Assembly (NCBI GenBank): GCA_964486825.1
Contig: CAZAQS010000312.1
Span: 1 to 5,454, forward strand
Origin: CAZAQS01 sp964486825
GTDB lineage: Bacteria > Chloroflexota > Anaerolineae > Anaerolineales > UBA4823
Direction: 5' to 3'
Length of the DNA stretch: 5,454 nucleotides
The stretch's first letter is position 1; the number at the start of each line of letters is the position of its first letter. Shown here in pieces: positions 1-5,253 of this stretch. The notes beneath the pieces are model-generated. The model saw only the letters and a program-made list of their open reading frames with translations. It made no database searches and was not told the origin of the DNA. The position numbers were made by a program, and so were the translations under genes.

Positions 1-1194
1 CGCGTACACAGCCGTGGATTTATTCTCGGCAGCCTGGCATGGCCAGCTTTCTTCTTGCTGATCTGGGCGCTTACCGGAATCTTCGCTTCTGGCGATGCCG
101 GCGCTGCTCAAGAGACCGAACCGGTAGAAACCCCACCTGCCACGGATGTCGAAGAAATTGGAACTGGTTTCGTGGATCAGTCCGGTTTGCTCTCGCCCGA
201 TGACACCCAAATGCTGACCTTTCCTGATAGCGCCACAGCAGACCAGGCTCTCAGGGCCGGGGAAATCGAGGCCTATTACCTCATCCCGCCTGACTATATC
301 GAAAGCGGGGAAATCTTTTGGGTTAGCCTGCGCCTGCCCTCCGGCCCCGTCTCAACAGCTCCGATCGGCGCGTTGCTCGCGGACGCTCTCATCGAGCAAA
401 CCGGAATCGAAGAGACCGAGCGCTTCACTGTACCCTTAGGCCCTACCGGCCCGCGTTTCGTCTCGCTGGCAGAAGATGACGACCCAACACCCCCTGGATT
501 TATCGCCTTTGCTCCTTTCCTGGTCACCCTCTTCATCGTGCTCCCCTTGTTCACCAGCGGCGATTACCTCATACGTAGCGTCACACAGGAAAAGAGCAGC
601 CGGGTGATGGAAATTTTGTTGCTCTCCGTCCAACCCAAACAACTGCTGGCTGGCAAATTGATCGGCCTGGGAGCTCTGACATTCGTGCAATATGCGCTTT
701 GGGCCCTGATCGCCGCCCTCGTCCTGGTAGCTACCCGCCAGGATATCGGAGCGTTCTTGGCCCAGCTCAACCTCTCTGCGGGCGAGCTGGTCTACATCGC
801 TTTCTACGCACTGGGCGGTTATACGCTGTACTCAGCCATCATGGCGGGCTTGGGGGCTCTGGCGCCTAATTTGAAAGCAGCAAATTCGCTGACCTTCATC
901 CTTGTCTTGCCGATGGTCTTTCCTTTCTTCTTCTGGACAACTATCGTTAGCGATCCCCACGGAGCCCTGGCCATCGTTCTCAGCCTGTTCCCATTTTCTT
1001 CGCCACTGGGTATGCTGCTCCGGCTGACCACGACTACGGTCCCCGCCTGGCAGATAGCAGCCAGTCTGGCCCTGCTGGCGCTCACCTCCGTTGCCATCAT
1101 CTGGTTAATGGCGCGCTTGTTCCGAGTACAAACGCTACTGAGTGGAGAAGCCCTGTCCCTGCGCCGGTTCTGGTCGGTCTTATCTTCCGGTTAG
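1..1194 (+). CDS. ABC-2 type (NatB-like) exporter permease, 5' end outside the window
   Basis: This is the membrane subunit of an ABC exporter of the ABC-2/NatB type, which works with a separate NatA-like ATPase not present here. The frame is open to base 1, so the visible 397 residues lack the true N-terminus; a TTG at 55 is not the real start. Seen in order (numbered from base 1): a first membrane helix at about 9-28; a large extracytoplasmic domain at about 29-165, rich in D/E/T/P, including a YYLIPPDYIESG stretch; then five hydrophobic segments at about 167-187, 220-245, 262-287, 296-315 and 346-370. The cytoplasmic motif EKSSRVMEILLLS followed by QLLAGKLIG (about 197-222) is characteristic of NatB-like permeases, as is the C-terminal VQTLLSGEALSLRRF tail. 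The substrate cannot be predicted; NatAB exports Na+ in Bacillus, but many relatives do other work. The gene converges on the ycaQ-like gene downstream. Confidence 0.9.
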   Translation, partial: RVHSRGFILGSLAWPAFFLLIWALTGIFASGDAGAAQETEPVETPPATDVEEIGTGFVDQSGLLSPDDTQMLTFPDSATADQALRAGEIEAYYLIPPDYIESGEIFWVSLRLPSGPVSTAPIGALLADALIEQTGIEETERFTVPLGPTGPRFVSLAEDDDPTPPGFIAFAPFLVTLFIVLPLFTSGDYLIRSVTQEKSSRVMEILLLSVQPKQLLAGKLIGLGALTFVQYALWALIAALVLVATRQDIGAFLAQLNLSAGELVYIAFYALGGYTLYSAIMAGLGALAPNLKAANSLTFILVLPMVFPFFFWTTIVSDPHGALAIVLSLFPFSSPLGMLLRLTTTTVPAWQIAASLALLALTSVAIIWLMARLFRVQTLLSGEALSLRRFWSVLSSG

Positions 1195-1270
1195 GTCTCC
1201 CTCCCATATCAGCACAGTCATCTCTATCCTATCTCCTATTCTATAACCACCTACTTACTGCTTGAAATGG
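1195..1270 (+). terminator. Convergent gap with G-free pyrimidine tract, possible Rho-dependent termination zone
   Basis: This 76-bp gap separates two convergent genes. I find no GC hairpin followed by a T-run on either strand. On the plus strand bases 1218-1259 contain no G at all and 15 C, with CTAT four times at 1224, 1229, 1236 and 1241. A C-rich, G-poor, unstructured transcript just after a stop codon is what Rho utilisation sites look like, so this is a candidate terminator for the permease mRNA. It is only a composition argument. Confidence 0.25.
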
Positions 1271-2494
1271 CTATGCGAAAACACTTTCCAGCCAATCTAT
1301 CCCGGCTCGCTCACTGACCCCGCTTCCAAAGACTAATCTCTCAGCCCCCGTATAAGCAAGAAACTCAGCCATACAATCGATTAACGCTTCCTGCATCTCA
1401 TCCGTCAGGCTGACTCCCTTTTCCCACCACCAGTTCTTGATCACCAGGACTCCCCGCTTCGTATCCTTACCCGGATCGAAACGGGCGATGAAGCGCTCGC
1501 CATACAGCACCGGCAGCACGTAATACCCGTAGCGCCGTTTCTCCGCCGGCACGTACACCTCCCAGCGGTAATCGAAATCGAACAGCTCCTTCAGCATGCG
1601 CCGGTCCCACAGCAGGTTGTCCAGCGGCGCGATCACCGCTGCCTGCTGGTCCGCCTCATCCCTCACCTGGGCTTCCTTCAATCTCGGCTCGTCTTGGCTG
1701 CGCAGGTAGAAAGCATCCCGGATGCCCTCCACATGCACCTCCAGGATCTCCCCACGCCCCAGCATCCGCTCGATGACCTGCTTGCGTTGCGGGCTTTTGA
1801 TCGTCCCCATGCCCAGCCAGGCCTCTCCGGCCCGGTTCCACAGCATGCCCACGCATCCAATCCTCCGGCTGACGTACCAATCCTGGTAAGCTGACTCGCT
1901 CTCGTTCGGGTCCATGGCCTCAAGCAGCGCCGGGGCCAACAGGCGATGGGTGAAATCGTAGTATTTACGGGTATGTACCCGGTGGTGGATCAGTAGCTCT
2001 CCCCAAAAGTACATGCTTTCCAACGCCGCTCTTGACAGGGATGCCGGCCATCCCCAATCCCACTCCACAGCTTCGCCCACCGCCAGCTCTCGTGACGACA
2101 GCGGCCCGTGTTCCTGAAGCGCCTGCCTCACTTTGGGCAGGACGGCCTCGATCGTCTCGGTGTTTCTGCCTGTGTGGTTGGCAAAAGCCTCCCGCCAACG
2201 CTTGAAGTAAGGCCAGTCTTCCACCCTGTAGATCGACATTAACTTATCCCATCCATCCAGCAGCTTGCGCTCTTCGTACAGCAGCTCTCTGAGCATCTCG
2301 CGCCGGTAGCCCTTCACCCGCGCTTGCAGTACCAGGTCCGGGTTGTGCCCTACGATATCCAGCGGGTCGAATTGGATACAGTTTACTTGCCGGATAAAAG
2401 ACAGGATGCCGGCTTTGCCCCGCAAGCTACGCGGCGGCAGCAACCCCTGGTACGCCAGCAGGAAACGGCGGGCTTGTTCCTTTGTGACCTTCAT
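1271..2494 (-). CDS. ycaQ: YcaQ/AlkX-family winged-helix DNA glycosylase (HTH_42), crosslink and alkyl-base repair
   Basis: This 407-residue protein matches the YcaQ family (COG3214, HTH_42) in length (E. coli YcaQ is about 410) and in motifs along its whole length. E. coli YcaQ and Streptomyces AlkZ excise N-alkylated purines and unhook interstrand crosslinks. The catalytic motif is seen as Q41-F42-D43, the Q-hydrophobic-D form of the YcaQ/AlkX branch (AlkZ has Q-x-Q), followed by GHNPDLVLQARV (49-60). Other typical blocks are LLDGWDK (78-84), WDRRMLKELFDFDYRWEVY (296-314), KRRYGYYVLPVLYGERF (319-335) and IARFDPG (336-342). It has no signal peptide or membrane segment, so it acts on cytoplasmic DNA. 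The ATG at 2494 is preceded by GAGTGAGGAT, so its ribosome site overlaps the TGA of the membrane-protein gene 4 nt upstream, implying translational coupling. It is the last gene of the operon. The family is secure; activity on crosslinks here is inferred. Confidence 0.92.
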   Translation of the reverse strand: MKVTKEQARRFLLAYQGLLPPRSLRGKAGILSFIRQVNCIQFDPLDIVGHNPDLVLQARVKGYRREMLRELLYEERKLLDGWDKLMSIYRVEDWPYFKRWREAFANHTGRNTETIEAVLPKVRQALQEHGPLSSRELAVGEAVEWDWGWPASLSRAALESMYFWGELLIHHRVHTRKYYDFTHRLLAPALLEAMDPNESESAYQDWYVSRRIGCVGMLWNRAGEAWLGMGTIKSPQRKQVIERMLGRGEILEVHVEGIRDAFYLRSQDEPRLKEAQVRDEADQQAAVIAPLDNLLWDRRMLKELFDFDYRWEVYVPAEKRRYGYYVLPVLYGERFIARFDPGKDTKRGVLVIKNWWWEKGVSLTDEMQEALIDCMAEFLAYTGAERLVFGSGVSERAGIDWLESVFA

Positions 2495-2498
2495 ATCC

Positions 2499-3125
2499 TC
2501 ACTCTATCTCCAGGTGTCTCTCGAAAACCTTAACCGAGCTGGCGATCAGTTGCACCAGGATAGCGGCTACCACCACCAGCGTGATCCCTCGAAACAAGGC
2601 CGTATCGATCGCCGGCAGCGCATACCATAAGACCAGGCATACCAGCGCCGCCAGGAAGGACAGGTTCAAACTTCGTGAGCCAGGATCATAGTGCACGGCC
2701 TCCCGGATGTCTTCTCGATCGAAGGTGATATGGTGTGAGATATACCAGGAGTTTACAAACACCACTCCCAGGGAAAGCAGCACCAGGGTCAGCCACAGGC
2801 GCGGGTCTTCCAGGAATTGAAAAGCGATAAATTGCAGGAAACCAATCGAAAAGATCGCCGATGCCAGCATCAGGTGGTTCATCGCCGTCAGGTGGACCAC
2901 TCGATATCCAAAAAAATAATCTCTGACGAAGATATACCAGAATGTGATGCATAAGACCAGGCTCAGCAGACCGGTTGCATATACCCACAGGATTTCAGGG
3001 TATACCAGCTCCTGGATTGCCGCGCCGATCTCATTCCCCAGCGCCGTCAGTGTGATGGCTTGTAAGATGGTTGCCAGCGCCAGGTACACTTCAGCCTGGT
3101 AGCCTCGTTTTAGTTCCTGGCTCAC
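2499..3125 (-). CDS. Six-helix integral membrane protein of unknown function
   Basis: I do not recognise this 208-residue protein. It is strongly hydrophobic, with about six predicted membrane helices near residues 13-30, 46-67, 80-104, 109-130, 154-173 and 178-199. Short charged loops separate them, including an acidic/His loop at 131-150 (HHITFDREDIREAVHYD) and RDYFFGYR at 68-75. There is no signal peptide, ATP-binding motif or obvious catalytic motif. Aromatic and histidine residues at membrane borders (W63, H78, H84, W127, H131, H132) could bind a ligand, but this is speculation. The start is GTG at 3125: it directly follows the TGA of the GNAT gene (TGAGTG) and has AGGTGGG at 3136-3130 at proper distance. 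It is sandwiched between the acetyltransferase and the YcaQ-type glycosylase in one transcript, so a transport or sensing role in the same response is possible. Confidence 0.82.
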   Translation of the reverse strand: MSQELKRGYQAEVYLALATILQAITLTALGNEIGAAIQELVYPEILWVYATGLLSLVLCITFWYIFVRDYFFGYRVVHLTAMNHLMLASAIFSIGFLQFIAFQFLEDPRLWLTLVLLSLGVVFVNSWYISHHITFDREDIREAVHYDPGSRSLNLSFLAALVCLVLWYALPAIDTALFRGITLVVVAAILVQLIASSVKVFERHLEIE

Positions 3126-3563
3126 TCAACCCACCTGCAAATCTTTCCGGTAGAAAATCCGCCTGCCCCCGCCCGGATAATCCTCCAACACGCCCCATAC
3201 AACGTAGCCAAGTTTTTCATAAAATTTTGGCGCCTGGAAGTCGAATGTGTCTACCATGGAGTGGTTGCAGCCGCGCCGGATTGCTTCAGCCTCTGCAACC
3301 TGCATCAACCTGGACCCGTAACCCTGCCCGCGTAGGTTATCCCGCAGCCACAAGGCGTCCACGTGCAGCCAGTTCCAGGAGGTCCCGGCCACTATCCCTC
3401 CCACGATTTGCCCCTCCCCATCACGCAGAATGATCAGCAGCGGGGTATGGTTGGGCGGCGGCGCGTACAGCAAGTTGAAGCCTCGCAACCCGGCCCACAG
3501 CTGGTTCAATTGCTCTTGGTCCGCAACAGACGTCAGCTCGATTTGATATTCAGATTCTTCCAT
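3126..3563 (-). CDS. GNAT-family N-acetyltransferase
   Basis: This 145-residue protein is a single-domain GNAT acyltransferase, transferring an acetyl group from acetyl-CoA to an amine on a small molecule or protein. The pyrophosphate-binding motif A is seen as R78-G-Q-G-Y-G83 (R-x-x-G-x-G) after the strand WLHVDALWLRDNL (65-77), followed by helix SRLMQVAEAEAIRRG. Motif B is at FQAPKFYEKLGYVVWG (109-124), with Tyr115 in the position of the usual general acid. The end (DYPGGGRRIFYRKDL) is typical of one GNAT branch. The substrate is unknown. The ATG at 3563 has a perfect AGGAGG at 3581-3576, with a rather long 12-nt spacer and no better start between. It is the first clear gene of a three-gene operon with the membrane protein and the YcaQ-type glycosylase, so a detoxifying or stress role is plausible. 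Confidence 0.92.
   Translation of the reverse strand: MEESEYQIELTSVADQEQLNQLWAGLRGFNLLYAPPPNHTPLLIILRDGEGQIVGGIVAGTSWNWLHVDALWLRDNLRGQGYGSRLMQVAEAEAIRRGCNHSMVDTFDFQAPKFYEKLGYVVWGVLEDYPGGGRRIFYRKDLQVG
3130..3136 (-). promoter_or_regulatory. Ribosome binding site fixing the GTG start of the membrane protein gene
   Basis: AGGTGGG on the minus strand lies inside the last codons of the GNAT gene, 4 nt before the GTG at 3125-3123. It supports a GTG start that abuts the upstream TGA, so that terminating ribosomes can restart directly. Confidence 0.65.
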
Positions 3564-3709
3564 TCGGCGCGATAGCCTCCTAAAATTTGAACCGTCTGCC
3601 TCTTTTTGGAGCAGCTCTCCGATGACAGGATGATGGACATGATCGCTTGCATAAACTCCTCGATGCGGCCTTCATCTGCCTGATTTTCGCCTATTTGCTT
3701 ATCATTCAT
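3533..3709 (-). CDS. Possible 58-codon ORF leading the GNAT operon (doubtful)
   Basis: An ATG at 3709 opens 58 codons ending in TGA at 3535-3533, overlapping the GNAT start by 31 nt in another frame. The predicted product starts acidic (MNDKQIGENQADEGRIEE), has an amphipathic helix (FMQAIMSIIL) and a basic end. It has no recognised domain and no signal peptide. A possible AGGGTG site (3721-3716) coincides with the likely -10 box, so if that promoter is used the message would be nearly leaderless. The GNAT AGGAGG lies inside this ORF, which would allow coupling. It could be a leader peptide, the stump of a lost regulator, or chance. Confidence 0.3.
   Translation of the reverse strand: MNDKQIGENQADEGRIEEFMQAIMSIILSSESCSKKRQTVQILGGYRAEWKNLNIKSS
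3576..3581 (-). promoter_or_regulatory. Strong Shine-Dalgarno site (AGGAGG) of the GNAT gene
   Basis: A consensus AGGAGG on the minus strand lies 12 nt upstream of the ATG at 3563. The spacing is longer than ideal, but no ATG, GTG or TTG lies closer in frame, so it supports the annotated start. Confidence 0.6.
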
Positions 3710-3743
3710 AACGGTACACCCTATAAAACCGCAATTTACCGTT
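3710..3743. repeat. Perfect 7-bp inverted repeat AACGGTA/TACCGTT flanking the -10 box
   Basis: AACGGTA at 3710-3716 and TACCGTT at 3737-3743 are exact reverse complements, 20 bp apart, with centres 27 bp apart. The likely -10 box of the GNAT operon sits between them, one arm covers the predicted transcription start and the other touches the -35. This placement suits a repressor operator. Chance cannot be excluded for arms this short. Confidence 0.4.
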
Positions 3744-3747
3744 CCAA
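3720..3747 (-). promoter_or_regulatory. Candidate promoter of the GNAT / membrane protein / ycaQ operon
   Basis: On the minus strand TTGGAA (3747-3742) and TATAGG (3725-3720) are separated by 16 bp, resembling sigma70-type -35 and -10 boxes. Transcription would start near 3713, giving about 150 nt of leader before the GNAT ATG. The -10 box lies inside a 7-bp inverted repeat and the -35 overlaps one copy of a direct repeat, both described separately. Confidence 0.45.
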
Positions 3748-3784
3748 CACACTTGACGTCCCAACGCACTTACGCATGAACGCA
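3740..3784. repeat. Short direct-repeat array upstream of the GNAT operon promoter
   Basis: CGTTCCAACACAC (3740-3752) and CGTCCCAACGCAC (3757-3769) agree at 11 of 13 positions with a 17-bp period. The array continues as ACGCA at 3764, 3772 and 3780, spaced exactly 8 bp. It runs from the -35 box up to the stop codon of the upstream 372-codon gene. It resembles binding sites for a regulator binding in tandem. Confidence 0.4.
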
Positions 3785-4903
3785 TTACTTCCCTATTCTG
3801 CTCCAACCGGACTTCATCATAGGCGCATCCATATCCTCCAAGTCCAAAACCGCGCTCCAGCGATAGGTTTTTGGCCAGTCACGGAAGTTCCGTGCCAGGG
3901 AAAAGATGACCCTCGCTGAAGTGTGCTTGACCCTCGGCCGCCAACCCCGGCTGGGGTGGACTTCCACCCGTGCTCGCCCTGCGGAACGTTGGAAGGTATA
4001 GACCCCCTCCAGCGTGCCGATATCCTCCATCCAAAGCGTAAAATCACCCCCTCCTTGTACACCTTCTCGCAGGCAGGCCAGGTCGGGGAAGGGGGGGTCA
4101 AAGACGAAGCGGATATCCCGCCTGGATTGGGCCGGGCGCATGCCGCTCAATTCCAGGCGCCCCTGGTTGTCGACCAGGTTGTAGACCGCACCCCCGCAAG
4201 TAAGCTCGCCGGGCTTTTCAACCCTCAGAGTATCCAGGGGCCCGTCCTGCTGCTCGTTCCACATCAGGATGAACGGCTCGGCCGAGTAGCGTATGAAGTG
4301 CACCCGGGTTCCATCGATCGGGAAGATCAGCGGGTCCGGCTGGTGGCTTACCCCATCGATGACCACCTCTACTTCCGTGCCCGCCCGCCGCACGAAATAA
4401 AAATCGTACAAAAGCAGCAGGGGCATGGAGGGTGGGTCTTCAGTTCCGCTGCCCATCGGGGCTAGCAAGCTGAAGGGATTGCGTGGCTTAAGCCCCTTTT
4501 CGTAAACGCGGATTCGCACCGGTCGCCCTAGCTTATCATCGAAGCTGACCTGTACATTTACCCCATACGGGCTGACTTCATAGCGCGCCTCACCCATCGC
4601 CCGCTCCAGCATTTCATCCAACCCCCTCCCCACGATTCCATAATCCGTGCGGCTAAGGTCCAGCCCCGGCTGGTGGTAGACATCCACCTTCTTATCCCTC
4701 TGGGCGCCCAGGACCAGAAGGCCAATACCGTGCTCCAGGTCATCGAATACCTGGATCTCGAAGGTCTCGTATAACGGGTCAGGATCGCGCGTGAAATCGA
4801 CCAGCAGCAAGCGCTCCATCGGGTCCACTTTCAAGCTGAATGGGACGCTGACCCGTCCCTGGGACTGCGTCTGGTAGAGGCTGGCTGGATGGTGCACTGG
4901 CAT
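3785..4903 (-). CDS. Conserved-looking 372-residue cytoplasmic protein, function unknown
   Basis: I do not recognise this protein. It has no signal peptide, membrane helix or nucleotide-binding motif and only two cysteines (C236, C277). The sequence alternates short hydrophobic strands with turns almost throughout, pointing to an all-beta fold. Segments that look constrained are VDVYHQPGLDLSRTDYGI (73-90), GRGLDEMLERAMGEARYEV (92-110), SFDDKLGRPVRIRVYE (120-135), FSLLAPMGSG (144-153), LLLLYDFYFVRRAGTEVEV (162-180) and RYSAEPFILMWN (205-216). Two repeated beta-barrel halves, as in lipocalin-like AttH/CrtC or DUF2804 proteins, are one possibility, untested. The ATG at 4903 has AAAGGAG (4919-4913) 9 nt upstream, which favours it over the later Met29. 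A run of seven C in the coding strand (4097-4091) is a possible slippage site, but the frame is intact. The gene has its own promoter and ends 222 bp before the GNAT. Confidence 0.85.
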   Translation of the reverse strand: MPVHHPASLYQTQSQGRVSVPFSLKVDPMERLLLVDFTRDPDPLYETFEIQVFDDLEHGIGLLVLGAQRDKKVDVYHQPGLDLSRTDYGIVGRGLDEMLERAMGEARYEVSPYGVNVQVSFDDKLGRPVRIRVYEKGLKPRNPFSLLAPMGSGTEDPPSMPLLLLYDFYFVRRAGTEVEVVIDGVSHQPDPLIFPIDGTRVHFIRYSAEPFILMWNEQQDGPLDTLRVEKPGELTCGGAVYNLVDNQGRLELSGMRPAQSRRDIRFVFDPPFPDLACLREGVQGGGDFTLWMEDIGTLEGVYTFQRSAGRARVEVHPSRGWRPRVKHTSARVIFSLARNFRDWPKTYRWSAVLDLEDMDAPMMKSGWSRIGK

Positions 4904-4995
4904 GGATAAGCGCTCCTTTGTTGTAGATAACCCCGTTCAAGGATCGTTAAATACTACCATAAAGAAGTCTATCTATAAGCGCCTGCCCAGAGTAA

Positions 4996-5025
4996 ATTAT
5001 AGAAGCGCCCCTGTCTTCCTCTATA
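4996..5025 (-). promoter_or_regulatory. Candidate promoter of the 372-codon gene
   Basis: The minus strand carries a perfect TATAAT at 5001-4996. The best -35 candidate at 18-bp spacing is TATAGA (5025-5020), matching only three of six consensus bases, so activation by a bound regulator is possible. The start would be near 4989, with a leader of about 85 nt. Confidence 0.45.
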
Positions 5026-5040
5026 GTACTCATGAGACTA
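5024..5040. repeat. Near-palindrome centred on CTCATGAG, candidate operator
   Basis: TAGT-A-CTCATGAG-ACTA contains a perfect 8-bp palindrome (5029-5036) with 4-bp outer arms that also pair if one A (5028) is skipped. It abuts the -35 position of the minus-strand promoter and lies about 70 bp upstream of the plus-strand -10, so one regulator could act on both genes. Confidence 0.35.
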
Positions 5041-5085
5041 GATAGATTAATTTCAGTAGACGTTAAAATTCTAATCTTAATCCGG

Positions 5086-5113
5086 GTTTAATTCGGACTA
5101 TTTTTGGTATAAT
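5086..5113 (+). promoter_or_regulatory. Candidate promoter of the secreted-protein gene
   Basis: A perfect TATAAT lies at 5108-5113 with a T-rich spacer. The -35 is weak: GTTTAA (5086-5091) at 16 bp or TTTAAT at 15 bp. AT-rich DNA upstream (5041-5080) may act as an UP element. The start would be near 5120, giving a leader of about 134 nt that contains the hairpin at 5148-5180. Confidence 0.5.
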
Positions 5114-5147
5114 TGGGCTGTTTGCGTGGGGATACATCCATTGAGAT

Positions 5148-5180
5148 CCCGCCTCTCGCCGGGGGAAAAGAGAGAGCGGG
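5148..5180 (+). promoter_or_regulatory. Strong hairpin in the 5' leader of the secreted-protein gene
   Basis: CCCGCCTCTC (5148-5157) pairs with GAGAG-A-GCGGG (5170-5180): ten base pairs with a single bulged A at 5175 and a 12-nt purine-rich loop. It is followed by AAAATAAG, not a U-run, so it is not an intrinsic terminator. It may stabilise the mRNA or take part in a switch with the upstream GGGAT/ATCCC pairing (5129-5133 with 5146-5150), which competes for the same three C. No known riboswitch class is recognised. Confidence 0.5.
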
Positions 5181-5253
5181 AAAATAAGCACAACAAGTCT
5201 CCATTCTTGACATTAACTGAATAGCCACGAATGAATTCACCTGAAAGGAAAAC

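Larger units (their letters stand above)
4904..5253. other. 350-bp divergent intergenic regulatory region
   Basis: This gap lies between two divergently transcribed genes and holds no convincing coding sequence. It is clearly richer in A and T than the flanking genes from about 4920 to 5115. It contains a consensus TATAAT on each strand, a near-palindrome between them, three AAGCGC copies (4908, 4977, 5003) on the leader side of the minus-strand gene, and a GC-rich hairpin in the plus-strand leader. No known riboswitch or small RNA is recognised. Confidence 0.7.

Noticed and set aside
55..1194. TTG at 55 as the start of the permease
   Set aside because: The frame is open upstream to base 1 and encodes the beginning of the first membrane helix (RGFILGSLAWPAFF), so the gene starts outside the window.
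1656..2198. Several 66-81 codon frames inside the YcaQ-type gene
   Set aside because: They overlap a full-length, motif-rich 407-residue gene in other frames and their products have the biased composition of GC-rich shadow frames.
3923..4465. A 180-codon open frame on the plus strand
   Set aside because: It lies wholly antisense to the 372-codon gene, which has a good ribosome site and motif-like protein segments. The plus frame has no ribosome site and a low-complexity, proline- and arginine-rich product.
5148..5190. Hairpin at 5148-5180 as an intrinsic terminator or attenuator
   Set aside because: It is followed by AAAATAAG, not by a T-run on the plus strand. On the minus strand TTTT precedes the hairpin instead of following it.
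5128..5200. Known riboswitch such as a c-di-GMP (GEMM) aptamer in the leader
   Set aside because: The GEMM tetraloop-receptor signatures and other known conserved aptamer cores are not visible; only generic hairpins can be supported.
5207..5236. Perfect TTGACA at 5207-5212 as a second promoter for the secreted-protein gene
   Set aside because: The only -10 at proper distance is ATGAAT (5231-5236), matching three of six bases, and the start would fall about 10 nt from the ATG, on top of the ribosome site.
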